A DNA stretch of 64,000 bases from Tillus elongatus (Eukaryota; Arthropoda; Insecta; Coleoptera; Cleridae): NCBI GenBank assembly GCA_964006375.1, contig OZ023270.1, positions 78,178,891 to 78,242,890 of the forward strand. Direction: 5' to 3'. The notes beneath the pieces were generated by a model, which was given only the letters and a program-made list of their open reading frames with translations, did no database searches and was not told where the DNA came from. Positions 42,560-55,960 of the stretch are shown here, in pieces. The position numbers and the translations under genes were made by a program. Each line of letters starts with the position of its first letter. The first letter of the stretch is position 1.

Positions 42560-43575
42560 GCGCAATTTTGATAACAATACATGATAAAATAACTCTTGAC
42601 AAAAGGCACAACATGTCGTCGGTCCTCAAGCTTCTGGGGCTTATTAAACCACGGTCTAAAGATGCACCCGTTCATTTTAACAAGGACGAGAAAGCTTGGA
42701 TGACGCCCGGACAATCTGTGACAGTGTTTAGCAACGAAAATATTGAAAAAATCGAGAAACTGGTTTTCGATCGAAGACTAAAATTGTGGCAGACACATGA
42801 TGAATTGTAGAGAAGCAAATAATGTGTTTGTTGAGATTTTGCATAAAACTTTGGGCATGAGAAAAATTAGACCCAGAAATACTGACCCCACTTAGCAAAA
42901 CAATTTTAAAACTCAGGGGAACTTTTACATTTATTTGGAGACGACTTTAACGATATTTGCGTTAGAATAGTAACCGTCCAAAAGATATAGATTCACCAAT
43001 ATAACCTGCAGTGGAAACAGGATTCCATGCAGTGAATCGACAAGGGTGAAAAACAACCTAAGAAATTCAACGTGGAAAAAGCGGCTTCTAAGCTCTTGGC
43101 AACTGTTTTTTTGGGATGATGAAGGTGTTAGCTACTAGATTATCTGCCTACGGGGACCACGATATCTATTAGTCGAGTTACAAAGGATAGAAGTTCAGAA
43201 TCGACGAGGAAAACTGGCGACAGCGTGCTGTTTTTGCGGGAAAATGTGCGTGTTTACAAGACGCGTTTCAAAGCAAAGCCTAAAGGGCACGGACATTGTG
43301 GGACTTGACCACTTATCCTACTCTCCAGACCTGTTCCTCGTTGACTTATACCTTTTATCCAATCTGAGGAACGGTTGACGATCCACCAATGAGAATGAGA
43401 TGAAGGCGATCGCGAAAGGCAATTCGAATGAAGGAGGAAGAATATTTTGTAGTGGTATTAAAGCCCTCGACTACTTTTTTGGCGAACTGATTGAGATTAC
43501 AATGTCGTCTGATCCCGTCTTTGCACCTGTCTATACTGAGCGTTTATTTTTCACCATTTAATATTGCACGCTTTG
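42560..43575 (+). pseudogene. Mariner transposase relic D
   Basis: The N-terminal part (42,568-42,810) contains NENIEKIEKLVFDRRLKLW followed by QTHDEL, matching the first helix-turn-helix of SETMAR-like mariners. Downstream frames give HEKN and, near 43,250-43,560, DHLSYSPDLFLVDLYLLSNL (third catalytic block). NEGGRIFCSGIKALDYFFG follows. Many stops. The catalytic SPD-LAPSD block is mutated to SPDLFLVD. No terminal repeats were identified. Confidence 0.75.
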
Positions 43576-44519
43576 AAGACTAATAACAAATTTTTTCAAA
43601 CGCCACGCTATGTACTTTTGGACCGCGTTAGGTGCCTTACTTAATGCTTTTCATATTTTATTAGATATGTTTCATACCAAAAGTTTACAGTTTTCGAGGT
43701 ATTTTGGGATTTTCATCAACCAGGACACATTTATAATGCTGGTGGCCTATGACAAATTAAAATGAATAGCTAAAGCTCTAGTATGTATCTAAATGTCAGA
43801 GAACCATGGTTTGACGTAAAGGCGACATCGCCATTAGATTCCGATGACAAAGATAAAATTTAAAATTGTTAAAAAATACAATATTTTTAAATACATTTAC
43901 TTCGCGTGAGTAACTAAACTATAACACAATTACCTCGAGACGGGGATATTACATTATAATCACAATTCCTTTCACCAGAAAATCATCATCTTTCTGGAGG
44001 TGTTATATTATTTAGGGTTATTATACCCGTTAGGTCTAAAAGATTGTACAGATTATACGTTATATATGTGGGAAGATTTAGAACGCCCCCGAGTATCTCC
44101 CATAACGATGTAATTATATCGATAAGGTGTACTAAATTAGTAAGTACGGTGAGGGACTTAACCAGCGTTTTGACCTGATTTACTTCTCGACAGCCATAAT
44201 CCATATGGCTGTCGTTACATTCTGAAGGAATAGAACTGAAAAGCTGGCACGTTATTTATTGAAAACATTCTGATATTTCAATCGCTTCGTTTGTATAAAA
44301 TATAAATAGTTATATTGCTGGTACATTATTTGTGGGTAATAATAGAGAAGTATGTAATTTAACATCGATTTATTAAATATGTTCAATATTGCCAGACGTA
44401 GTGTCATTAAATATAACACTGGTTGGGAAAGTGATATTGTTATTTACTATTTACCGTAGTAGTTGACATTGTGTTTGCGAATATGGTTTAAAATTAAAAC
44501 ATGTTGGTTTATTGTAGTT
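43576..44519. other. No gene seen
   Basis: Nothing recognised. Short frames only. Confidence 0.4.
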
Positions 44520-46094
44520 CGATTATAGATTGAGTTTGCTTAACTCGAACAACCTAACGAAACCCTTATCCACCGCTCTAAGGCATAGGAAGATTGAGGC
44601 CTTGTAGATTGTAGATTGTTTAAATAGTCGTATAGGCCTTAGTCCTCTCAGCGTTGTGACCCCATGGGTTTTTGTGCACGACTCTATTTTGTTATAGCTG
44701 CCCAAAAAGGTTAAGACTTTTCATATAGTCTACTATCTTTTTGGGGGCTATTTTACCTATTACCTGTGGTGTTAGAGTCACCCCTCCAGGGTATTTGAGC
44801 CTTTTGCAAAACTGGGCCTTGCAGTCGCATAGCAAGTGTTCTGTTGTTATTGCTGCATCTTAATTAGGTGATACCGTACTCGGGAGTGTCCTGTAGAAAG
44901 TCCTGTGACTATTTTTAAGTTGCTCCTGATCAATTCACGAAACAATGAAGACTTCTTTGTCGATATTGGGATGAACCGTTTTCCTCCCCTAATCATGGCG
45001 TTTTCCTCCAGCATGATAGCATTTGAGTTTTCTCCCAAGTATCAAGTTCATTTTTTACGTGGATTTTTGTCAGTCCACAATATGGCTCTGGACCAGAAAA
45101 TGGTGTAGACTGGGGCCTTGGAGTGCATTTTTTTCTATATTTTCCTAACTAAATAAAGCCGAAACGGCCAATTCTAACCAATTCTGAACCTAATACTAAT
45201 AATATGTATCATACAGTAGGGTCCGGACTTTACGGGTAGCAGATTTAACGAACTTCTCATATAACGAGCAAATTTTGGTGATTTCAATGGACTTGTGTCA
45301 GAAACAATGCTAAAATATTTCTGATTTTACGAAACTGCTTTTCAGATGAGTAGGATTAAGTAGGAGTAGATTGTTTAAATAGTCGTATATGCCTTTGTCC
45401 TCTCAACGCTATGGGTCTTTTGTGCACTACTCTATTTTTTATAGCTGCTCAAAAAGGTTAAGACTTTTCATATACTCTACTATCTTTTTGGGCGCTTTTA
45501 CCTATTACCTGAGGTGTTAGAGCCACCCCTCCAGGGTATTTGAGCCTTTTGCAAAACTGGGCCTTGCAGTCGCATAGCAAGTGTTCTGTTGTTCTTGCTG
45601 CATCTTAATTAGGTGATACATTACTGAGGAGTGTCCTGTAAAAAGTTATGTGCCTATTTTCAAGTTGTTCCTGTTCAATTCACGAAACAATTAAGACTTC
45701 TTTGTCGATATTGGGATGAACCGTTTTTCCTCCCCTAATCATGGCGTTTTCCTCCAGCATGACAGCATTTGGGTTTTCTCCCAAGTATCAAGTTCATTTT
45801 TTACGTGGATTTTTGTCAGTCCACTCTAGACCATAAAATGGTGTAGACTGAGGACTTGGAGTGAATTTCCTTCTATATTTTGCTAACTAAATGGAGCCGA
45901 AACGTCGAGTTATAACAAATTCTGAACTAAACACTCCTAATATGTATCATACAGTAGGGTCCGGACTTTACGAGTAGCAGATTTAACGAACTTCTCATAT
46001 AACGAGCAAATTTTGGTGATTTGAATGGACTTGTGTAAGAAACAATGCTAAAATGTCTCTGATTTAACGAAACTGCTTTTCAGAGGCGATTTCG
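44520..46094. repeat. Tandem duplication of about 0.75 kb that includes a Tigger 5' end
   Basis: Unit 1 (about 44,607-45,355) and unit 2 (about 45,369-46,086) share GATTGTTTAAATAGTCGTAT, CAAAACTGGGCCTTGCAG, CCCCTAATCATGGCG and, at their ends, CAGTAGGGTCCGGACTTTA through AACGAAACTGCTTTTCAGA. The last shared stretch is the first about 135 bp of the Tigger-type element at 45,952. The duplication is therefore younger than the Tigger insertion. Identity is high but not perfect, with small indels. Confidence 0.85.
44600..45130 (-). pseudogene. LINE C-terminal fragment plus Penelope-type tail, duplicated
   Basis: The minus-strand frame 44,847-45,038 gives RGGKRFIPISTKKSSLFREL, then RSNLKIVTGLSTGHSRVRYH. 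This is the post-RNase H tail of Jockey/R1-type LINEs, where VTGLLTGH is a landmark. Further down come CDCKAQFCKRLKYPGG and KIVDYMKSLNLFG. Beyond it lie PLE-like phrases (GAGCCGAAACGTCGAG in the second unit). The second copy is at 45,400-45,850 within the tandem duplication, with more frame damage. Confidence 0.7.
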
Positions 46095-48691
46095 GTTTTA
46101 GCGAGGTAATTATTGGGCTGACCCGTTCACATTTTTATTGGGATACACAGATGTGTGAAAGTAGACAAAAGGGCTTCGTCTTTCTGTGAATTTCGTTGCC
46201 TCTCTACCTAAAAATATGACCATTCAGACACACTAGAACACGCATGTTTCTTGATTGAGACATGACACTGATGGGTGATAAATTTTACTGTACACAACAT
46301 AAGAGAAAATATTTATGGGTTCTTTCACTCAGACAATGATAGAATCCCTCTTACCACTTAAAATCAACGTTCGTTAGTTCGTTACAACTGTACATTCGCG
46401 TGGATTTTTGTTTTTCTGTTTAAATCTTGAAACTTGCGCCTTATTCCGATTAGGTTTCGATAACGTCTGAGGCAGGTGAATAGAGTCTTGTTTACACAAT
46501 GTCCGCGTCCGGTGTTAAAAGAAAACGCCTTATCATTGAAGAGAAAATTGTCGAAATTAAAACAAGTGAAAACGGGAACGAAAAAAGTGGTGTTTGTAGG
46601 CAGTACGATATTGCATTGTCTACATTATCAACAATTTTAAAGTGCGGGAATGCTATTGTCCAGGCTAGTGGTTCCAACACTATTGACAACAAGAGAAAAA
46701 GTGTAAAAACAATCGACATGGAGAATTTGGACAAAGCATTGTTCGATTGGTTCAAATATCAGAGGCACGCAAACATTGCTATAAATGGTCTATTTCTCCA
46801 GGAGAAAGCTGTTTCTCTTGGATGTCCTGGTCGCCGTTCTCTTCCTCCTATTCATTCGCTTCCATGTTTTCTTATGCAAAACTTGCAATGATTCCGTCAC
46901 CTTTAAAAATCTGGTAGCTAGGGTCACTTTCATTTGATTTTAGTCAAGCGTTGACATCATTTGTGTCCACTTATTGTAAACCCAAAATGTTCTGCATTGC
47001 ACTGATCATTTCTGTAGAAAGAGTGTTGTTCTCTTTAACTACCCCAGGTATAGATGTTGAAAATATATTATTCTAGGCTTTTTTCAAAGTCACTGTAGCA
47101 ACAGAATTCACAAATGTGCGCCCATATAAGCACCATCCTTCGAAATTAATCTTAATCTTTTTGAATTGAGTGATTACAGATTATTTGGATATGAAGAGAA
47201 TTTCCAGTGTTCTATATGTTGGATTTCTCGCTTTAAGCAAAGACATTCAATTAATTTAGGAAAGTTTTTGGGGAGCGAAGTCTGTAAATAAGGAAGTCAC
47301 ATCTGATTGACTTCAAAATAACTTCCGGAAAACATTAGAGGAATATCAGGCATGTGACGTCTTCAATGCAGACTAGACACAAGTTTTTTAGAAAATGTTT
47401 CCGGACAAAACTCTAAAATTTAAAAACGAAACATGTGTTTGTGGGAAATTATCCGAAGAGCGACTGACTATATTAGTATTATGATGGTTCTCAATTTCGA
47501 AGACTATTGGTTACTGGAAAAGCACAAAAACTAAGATGTTTTAAAAATGTAAAGTGTTTGTCGCTAAAATATGTTGCTAATAAAAAAGCATGGGTGACTG
47601 GCGATATTTTTAAAACTGAAGTAGAAGAATGGGATAGAGAACTGGAAAGAAAAAATAGAGAAATTTTGCTTGTGGTGGATAATTGTGTGGCACATTCACA
47701 ATTGACGAGTTTGAAGAACATCAAACCAGTTTTTCTGCCACCTAATACCAGATCTGTACTGCAGCCTTTATATCAGACAATTATCAACGTTCTGAAATGT
47801 AATTACAGGATAGAGCTCGTCATAAAAATAATTGACAACATGGACTAGAATCAGTGTCAACTTTCGGTAAATGTCCTCGAAGCTATTCGTCTCCTTGATG
47901 GTACATGGAAAAATGTCACACATAAAACGGTCCAAAACTATTTCTGGCATGCTAGTTTTCATTTTGAGCATATAAATGAAAACGTTGATTTAAGCGTTTC
48001 GGAAGATGTTATTTCTGACGAAGATATCGCCGACGAAGACGATGACATTCCTCTGGGCGAATATGCTAGGGTTATGAAATTGACACAAGTGTCGGATGCG
48101 ATGGATCACCGGAACATATATGTGGGAACTTACGGTATTCCAACAGGTTCCAAGATAATTGAAGCTGCAAATTTCAACACTATCCAAGAAGTGGCAGAAG
48201 ATACCGATTTTGATAAAGAATCTAAAAGCCCGGAATTCACCACTGTTTCACTGCAAGATGGCATAGATTCCGCCGAGAAGGTTATAATCTGTTTAGAGAG
48301 GGCGTCAAACTCGGAGAATGAGCTAAGTTTATAAACTTACATTCATTACTTTTTGACAAAGAAGGAAAAAGAAAAACCGACAGCTATAAATGAAAATCAC
48401 AGACTACTTTTTATGATGTGTATAAAGTTAGATTAAGTAATAATGTACAGTATATACAGTGATGTGCTTTTTGTGCGAACAAAGCTGTTCATTCAAACTA
48501 GGCAGTTACAGTTGGCCTTCAATATTGATGGAAGGGGTTGCAATGGAGTAGAGCGGTTGGTACACTTACATATATTCATTTATATACCTACATTTTGTTT
48601 AGTTACTTCTTAGTTCTAATATAACGAGATCCCGTTTTTACAATATATTTTTGATGGTCCCTTGACTCCTCGTTAAATCCGGATTCTACGG
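45952..48691 (+). mobile_element. Tigger/pogo-type DNA transposon, near full length
   Basis: The 5' end CAGTAGGGTCCGGACTTTA and the 3' end (complement CCGTAGAATCCGGATTTAA) are terminal inverted repeats, matching at 15 of the first 19 positions. TA lies outside each end (45,950-45,951 and 48,692-48,693), the Tigger target. Total length is 2.74 kb, usual for Tigger. It carries a broken transposase (46,499-48,334). The first about 135 bp were copied by the tandem duplication to 45,223. Confidence 0.88.
46499..48334 (+). pseudogene. Tigger/pogo transposase (CENP-B-like) relic
   Basis: The N-terminal CENP-B-type helix-turn-helix is open (46,499-46,891): RKRLIIEEKIVEIKTSENG, YDIALSTLSTILKCG and, in the second DNA-binding domain, DKALFDWFKYQRHANIAING. 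The catalytic core is scattered. The first Asp box is broken by a stop (NAD then TAG, near 47,365-47,380). The second is intact (EILLVVDNCVAHSQ, 47,655-47,700). The third block reads SVLQPLYQTII, where the family has Asp at the Tyr position. An acidic C-terminal tail is open at 48,074-48,334. Two missing catalytic positions and frameshifts make it inactive. Confidence 0.88.
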
Positions 48692-48693
48692 TA

Positions 48694-50479
48694 TATGCAA
48701 AAAATTTTAACCCAAAAGTGTATTCTGGAAGCTCACATTCGTGACTATTTGAAAAAATAAAGAAATATTTCGAAGGTTCTGGCAAACTCTCAGTTATCAA
48801 ATTTATTAATGAAAATTCGCTGGAAAAAAGCTAAACGCTTTTGTTTTCTAAATCTCTAACCTTGACACATATCGATGAATTTAATAACCCTTTTTCTGTT
48901 CACTGAGATCGTTATCTGTTATTACCATTAAGCGTGTACATCATCAAGAGCTGCATCAATAAGTGGCCCCTGTTAGAACAACACCTCACTTAGGTATACA
49001 TTTATGATATATATGTATCCCATCTAGATGGTAGATGGAATTCAGGCGCCGGGCGCTCGTTATAATTGACCAAGAGCAAGAGCGGTTCAAATAGTGAGTG
49101 TGGCATATTCGGGCGGGCCGCAGAACTGAAGCAAAGAAGAAACCAGGCACTGTCCAGCGTCCCGCTGTGCCATAACAGTCTGACGGGCGCCACTGGCACT
49201 TACCCACAACCTCCTAAACAAATACCTCACCGTGTAATGTGCCAGCTCCTACCTGTTTAACAGATTATACAGGGTCGTAGCCGAAGACAATGTAAGAAAG
49301 TGAAAGGATTTCAAATGTTTCTGGGAAATTTGTACGGGGGCTTTAAAAAGTGAAAAGTACGGCACTGAATATATTTTATCTTTAAGGAAGTGTGATAAAA
49401 ATAAAGATGAACTAGACATTTAGGGAATCAAGTGAAATTTTTGATGAAATACAGACGTAGAAACTTTTTCTCTGGTTTGACAAAAGTTTTCTCTGCATCG
49501 CTCTGTATTTAGTATAGAGGGGTTTCAGGAAGTTAGGACAACAACAGCCAGTTAAATTTTTTACATAATTGTTTTGCTGTATAAAAATAAATGCTTTGCG
49601 AGCAAGTTGGGTACACTGTTTAGTGTTTACATGTTACGAAAATAGGTTTCAAAATTCAACAGCGGAAAGAGAAAAGAAGAATGTATCAAAAAGTTTTGAC
49701 GCAGCAAGTGAGTAATAGTAGCGAATTTTCATACAAAGTTTGTTATCACAGTATTTTTTTTGCTTAATTAATATAACTAACTACTGGTCTAACAGGAACG
49801 TTTTGTTTATGAAATTTTAAATATCGTTACATATCGGGGGGTTGCCGTTGTTTATACATATAAAACATTTTTTTCTCGCTCACTAAACAAACATGTATTG
49901 TTAAACTTATTTTTAAGTTTTATTTGAAAGGAGTTTTTTAGGACTCTCCTAAACTCTGTCGAAACTTGCGGTAATGACATTAGAGATCAGATGAGAGACA
50001 GTTTACGATTTTGAGGCCGAAGCCCCTGCCTTCCCGTTCGAAGACTTTAGGCTACCGAAGACTTCAGGCTAAAATGAGAGACAGAAAAGAATATAAATTA
50101 GCAATTAATTTAAATTATCCAAATATGTTACGCGGAAATCGAGTCCTTCTTTGACATGCCGTGCCAGATGCCACTTCCAATTAAGCCATTTACGAAGGAT
50201 GAAATAAAATTATAAATCAAGAAACTAAATGCCAATTCCGCCTTATAACAGAAAAATGCTACAAAAGCTTCCCAAAAAGGAAATTTATTTGCTGACCACA
50301 ATCTAAAATCGTGTGATAAGCCTATCATATTTCCCAGCCTCGTGAAAATTTGCCTTGCATATTATAATTGCTAAGCAAGCTTAACAGGGTAAACTTAAAC
50401 AGGACTTACTATCTTATAGCCCTATAAGTTTGCTATCCATACGAAGATAACTAACTGAAAAGCAATTCTTAAGGATATT
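48694..50479. other. No gene; composite-element left-end trace at about 49,697
   Basis: GACGCAGCAAGTGAGTAATAG at 49,699 and GCGAATTTTCATAC resemble the left end of the composite element, but nothing else of it follows. The GC-richer patch at 49,020-49,250 has no recognisable frame. Confidence 0.4.
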
Positions 50480-51335
50480 AACCTGCATACTGTAATACGA
50501 ATACACCAACCTGGCTTTAGAAAACATCTTTCCACACGCCAGCAAGTTCACCGGATAGTCAACAAAATATCAAACAGTCTTAAAAACAACGAACTTTTTA
50601 TTATAGCGTTCTTAGAGTCCTCTTAAACATTTGATCAAGTGTGATATATTGGACTATTGTACAAGATCAAGCATCTTCTACCGCAGCCATACTGCTGACT
50701 ACTAAAATATTACTTGTCAGATCGCTACTTTTCTGCGAAAGACAATAATGCAGTATCAAGTCTATATCCCATAGAATCTGGTGTACCACAAGAGAGAATG
50801 CTACGATCTGTACTGCTCTTAATAATCACATCAAACGTGCCAGAGTCAGGGAACTGGCTACGTTGGCTGTTAAAATTGCGATACATTCAGCCAATGGAAA
50901 AGACGAGATAGCTTCACAAAATCTACAGCAACACTTGGTCAATATCAGTAAGTGGTTTAAGAAATAGCGTTTTAGTGTAAATGACAGCAGATCCGTTTAA
51001 GTAACATTTACTAATAAAAACACGATCTGCTCAAAAGTAACTATATACAACAACCACATACCTGTAAACATCGAAACAAAATATCTTGGTATACATTTGT
51101 GTGTCATATCTTCAAATACATTGGCTTCTAGGAAAAAAGTCAAAGCTCTCCATCAACAACAAGATCTTCATTTACAAGCCCGTTTTAAAACCAATTCAGA
51201 CACATGGAAGCCAGTTTTGGGGAGGCGCTAAACCAACATATATTCAAATTATACAAAGACAGCAATCCAAAATACTTGGCTCACTATTAAATGCTCCATG
51301 GTATCATGGTATGTTTCCAATATTTCCTCACACGC
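50480..51335 (+). pseudogene. Jockey-like LINE reverse transcriptase fragment
   Basis: Frames on the plus strand in order: QPGFRKHLSTRQQVHRIVNK, then SLKNNELFIIAFLES; SDRYFSAKDNNAV and ESGVPQERML (equivalent of the PQGS block); ISKWFKK; TKYLGIHL-like; and HWLLGKKSKLSINNKIFIYK, then PVLKPIQTHGSQFWGGA, characteristic of Jockey elements. The YADD box is not recognisable. Stops are frequent. The 3' side ends at a (TA)n tract. Confidence 0.75.
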
Positions 51336-51340
51336 TTTAC

Positions 51341-51427
<87 letters not shown>
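51341..51427. repeat. (TA)n microsatellite between two LINEs
   Basis: About 87 bp of TA with one TTTA interruption. It separates a Jockey-like fragment from a different LINE fragment; both break at it. Confidence 0.95.
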
Positions 51428-51429
<2 letters not shown>

Positions 51430-52610
51430 CGGACAATAGATCAACATCGACGGCAATTTATTCATACTATGGCTCTGTAATTAAGAGCATAGAGGCTGGC
51501 GAGTGTCCTGTTGGTATCTTTTGTGATCTCAGAAGGGCATTTGACTGCGTCGATCACTCTATCTTGATCGAGAAGCTACAGATGTATGTAGTACGGGGAT
51601 TACCCCTGTCTTGGCTGTCTAGTTATTTTTCCCAGAGAAGACAGTATGTTATTGTTGGGCAGAGCGCTTCTCAAATTATCAGCAGTGACCTGGGCGTTCC
51701 GCAGGGATCGGTCCTGGGTCCAGTGCTGTTTTTATTATATATTAATGACTTGGGTAGCTTGAAGTTGTCAGCGTCGATCACCATGTACGCTGATGATACC
51801 TCCGTTACTGTTTCTGACATTTCCGATGTGGGTCTCGCAGCTAGGTGCAGCTCTGTTTTTACGCAGTTAAATGCATGGTTTTCTGCTAACAGACTGTTTT
51901 TGAATTGTGGTAAGACGGCTGCGATTAGGTTTCACAACTACCAAAAGCACTGTAGCGCAATAAACTTTTTAGATTCTAGCAGCTTAGTGTCCGCAATAGC
52001 CACAGATGGAAATTATAAATTTTTGGGTATTTTTCTAGACCATTCTTTGAATTGGCATGATCACTGTGCGTATATGGTTGTGAAGCTAAATTCGGTTTCA
52101 TATCAGTTAAGAAACGTAAGAAGTTATATGGAGAAGGATCAGTTGTTGATGCTCTACCACGGGCAGGTCGACTCTCGGTTGCGTTACGGTATAATATTCG
52201 GGTGGTTGTCAGCACATACGAGAGCTGTATTTATAGCTCCGAAACGGGTACTAAGATGATTGGAAGGAGTTCCATCACGTCAGTCATGCAGGGATATTTT
52301 TCAGCAAAACAGAGTGCTTACATTATTTTGATTATAATGGAACTTTCTTTGCTTGTTTTCAATAATAAAGATGGAAATTTTGTATTAAATAAAGCCATAC
52401 ATGATGTAGATACGAGACAAAAAAACAGGGTTCACGTACCATATGCTAAGCTCAAAGTGACATATAATTCTCCCGATTACCTAGCACTTAGGATCAATCA
52501 ATCAACTTCCAGAGAGAGTTAGATCATGTAGTAGCCTGTCAGTTTTTAGGGAAGAACTTTAAAAAAAATTATTGACTGAATGTTTTTATAGTTTAGACGA
52601 ATTTATGTCT
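51428..52610 (+). pseudogene. Non-LTR reverse transcriptase fragment with intact catalytic box
   Basis: Open from the (TA)n tract to 52,259. Reverse-transcriptase motifs in order: VGIFCDLRRAFDCVDHSIL (first catalytic Asp), SSDLGVPQGSVLGPVLFLLY, MYADDTSVTVSD (catalytic YADD), LNAWFSANRLFLNCGKT, YKFLGIFLDHSLNWHDH and the thumb region LLMLYHGQVDSRLRYGI. After a frameshift near 52,200-52,250 the C-terminal tail continues (NFVLNKAIHDVDTRQKNR). Endonuclease and the first reverse-transcriptase motifs are missing. This is the longest reverse-transcriptase frame in the window and so probably the youngest LINE relic. The apparent start codon lies in flanking AT repeats and is not real. Confidence 0.85.
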
Positions 52611-52740
52611 GGACAACATATGTAGTGATATGTTTGTTTTTTATGCTGTGATTGTTTATGTTTAGTTTGTTAATTTTTGTAATTTGTTTGTTTTGACTAG
52701 TCCTATACAATGTATGTTGTCTTTGGGAAATATATCTTAT

Positions 52741-52742
<2 letters not shown>

Positions 52743-52815
<73 letters not shown>
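52743..52815. repeat. (TA)n microsatellite
   Basis: About 72 bp of TA, left side of a Penelope-type fragment. Confidence 0.95.
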
Positions 52816-52821
<6 letters not shown>

Positions 52822-52909
52822 AACAGGATTGATAACACGGCATTTCGGTATTATACAAGGAGAAAGGTTTAAGGGCAAAGCCGCAAGGAGACAACCGCAA
52901 ACACGTGTT

Positions 52910-52911
<2 letters not shown>
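52816..52911 (-). mobile_element. Penelope-type terminal-repeat fragment inside (TA)n
   Basis: CTATAACAGGATTGATAACA, CGGCATTTCGGTATTATAC and AAGCCGCAAGGAGACAACC match the arms of the 25-kb foldback. TA tracts lie on both sides, repeating the insertion preference seen there. Confidence 0.7.

Positions 52912-52957
<46 letters not shown>
52912..52957. repeat. (TA)n microsatellite
   Basis: About 46 bp of TA, right side of the Penelope-type fragment. Confidence 0.95.
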
Positions 52958-52961
<4 letters not shown>

Positions 52962-53976
52962 ATTTTTGCATCCCTAAATGTTAAAGCATATTTTCACAGT
53001 TGGTATCAACTTAGCCAAATTATATTCCACAGACCTTTTTTCCAATTTTAATTAGAGCCTCAATACATGTATTCTATAATCTAAATATAGTTTAAATTTA
53101 TAGATCATTACCAACTGTTTCTTTATGAGTTACTTATAACAAATTAGCACAAACAAAAACGAATGTAATACGATCAAGAACTGATGTCCATCTAGTTAGC
53201 AAAGCATTCCTGAAATATGTCCCTCTCAATGATGTAAGACTTCACCGAAAAGACAAGCAAAAACATAAGAAAAGACAAAAGATGACAACCACCTATAACA
53301 AGACAGCAGAACAATGGAAATCACTGTGTCGAAATTCCGCTCTTAATGCTGTCCTGCTCTTCTACATTAAACGTGTATAATACATCCGAGTTGGCCATGG
53401 GACGCGCGCGCCTACTATGATTTATCGTCCGGTCAAGAAGTTAACCATCTCCTATCCTCTTCTCATCAGGTATTTACGATATTAGACCCTCGTGGACAGA
53501 GATAACAATAGACTTAATTTAATTCCACATTATATGCGCCTACCTCCGTAACAGAGTTTGTACACATAATCATCAAAAGGTGTGTTTAAAAAATCATCAC
53601 GATTTTCTGTAGCCAAGTGAAAAATGGTCCCTAGAGACGGATTCCTAGATGATGGATTATTGAATGTTGGAGAGATGGTGATTGTGGGAATCTTTAGACA
53701 GTTAAATTATTTGTTAAATACGGAAGTACATATACAATTATAATGGAAGTTTTAAAAATTTGCGGCATTAAACTAATGGAATGGCAGGGATTTTATTTAA
53801 TAATTTTTGAATTCTTATCTAAATCGTATTTAGATTTTTATTTAGCTTTAGGAAATATCTAAAAGTAAATAACAGCAAATGACCGCATAGAGCGATTGCA
53901 TTTTTGTGATGACAAGCGCAGGCTTGAATTTTTTGACACTTTAGAGATAAAAAAAGCACACACCGTAACTGCCTTT
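52958..53976. other. No gene seen
   Basis: No recognised motif or window repeat. Confidence 0.4.
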
Positions 53977-54202
<226 letters not shown>

Positions 54203-54462
54203 GTGTGTGAGTGTGTGTATTCAACCAATAACTCACAAAATTTGGAAATTCCATTCAGTTTCTTAATAGCTTGGATAAGTTCGTTGGACAGTTTTGACAC
54301 TCACTTTTAGAAAAATATGCGAAACATTGTTTGAAGACGCAACCTCTTTTAAATTACTAGAAATATGAAACTCTCACGCACGTAGATATCGTAAAGTGGT
54401 CCTGCCTACCAAATTTGAACTCAATTGGTTCAGTAAATCTTGACTAAATGAAAAATAAAAAC

Positions 54463-54776
54463 TCTGGACGCAGCAAGTGCGTTATGGTAGTGAATTTTCA
54501 TAAAAATGTTTTTATTGCAAATATGTGTTTTCTTTTTTAAAAAGCAGGCATCAATTTTGGTTACCAGTATAACCTATCTAGTAAATACAATGTACCATGT
54601 ATCATAAAAATAACTTTATTGTGTGAAAATGTACAAAAATTTGCAAAAGTAAAGTTAAAGTGTTCCCGGAAAAACTCGTTTCTTGGTCAACCTTATAGGT
54701 TAATAGCAAATTGGGCTATTCAAATATGAAGCATTTGATCAAAATTCACTACCATAACGCACTTGCTGCATCCAGA
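54463..54776 (-). mobile_element. Solo terminal sub-unit of the composite element (MITE-like)
   Basis: 314 bp from TCTGGACGCAGCAAGTGCG to CGCACTTGCTGCATCCAGA. It is the reverse complement of 6173-6488 throughout (CCTTATAGGTTAATAGC, GGGAAAAACTCG-like, AGCAGGCATCAATTTTGG). Inverted ends and solo occurrence suggest it moves alone. Confidence 0.75.
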
Positions 54777-54839
54777 ATTTTTTCTTACAAACATGTATTA
54801 TATTTCGATGGAAAATGCAAAAATACAATAACATAAGGC

Positions 54840-55872
54840 GTGTTTGATTAAAAAAAAGCAGGCATCAAATTTGGTTACCAGTATAACCTATATAGTAAAA
54901 ACAATGTGCCATGTTTCATCAAAATAACTTTATTGTTTGAAAACGTACAGAAATTTCCGAAAGTAAACTTAAAATGTAACCGAAAAAATCCGTTTCTTGG
55001 TCAACCTTATAGGTTAATAGCTAATTGAGCTTTTCAAATATGAAGCATTTAATCAAAATTCGCTACCATAACGCACTTGCTGCGTCCAGAATTTCTTAAC
55101 TCACAAACATGCATTATATTTCGATGGAAAATGCAAAAACATAAGGCGTTTTCTACTAAAAAAAATATTTGTATCACCAACGACTTAGGGGCCACCCTGT
55201 GATTGTCGCAATAATTTTTAAGGTGTAGCTCAAGACACCGTATAATTAATGTATACAATATTTTTTCATATCTTGTATAATAACGGATATATTGAGCTTT
55301 ATTGATTTTTTTACGAAAATTCGACAAAAATTATATACCATTAAACGATAAACGCTATAGCTAAAGCTACTGCCAAGCATCAGAGAAAGGGTCTATTTGA
55401 AATGAATTTTCTGGAAATATTTTAATAAAATGAAGGACGATGACGGTTGAAACTAAGACTTCACGGTTTGTAAAACATTCTTCTTAAGACATTTTCTTTC
55501 CAGAGCCCGTATTAGATTCCAGTTCTTTGTCTAAATGTTGCGAATTTTGACGTTTTAAATTGTCACTTTGACGTTTTGAGGAAAACGCCAATTTTTTTTT
55601 TTAAATGCCCATAACTTTTTTGTCTTTTGAGCTACAAAGCTAAATTTTTGCAGGCGTCTCACCTATAGTGACATAAACCAGCGTACCAAATTTGGTTGCC
55701 CTTACTTTGTTAGTTCCGGAGATATAAATTTTTTTTGAAGGAAAACCCAAAATTTTCCGGGAAAACCTGGGCGATTTTCTTGACTAACGAACTTATCCAA
55801 GCCATTTGAAAGAGGAAGGTATTCACCAAATTTAATCAAAATCGGCCCATTATTTTTTGAGTTATCGGTGTG

Positions 55873-55960
<88 letters not shown>

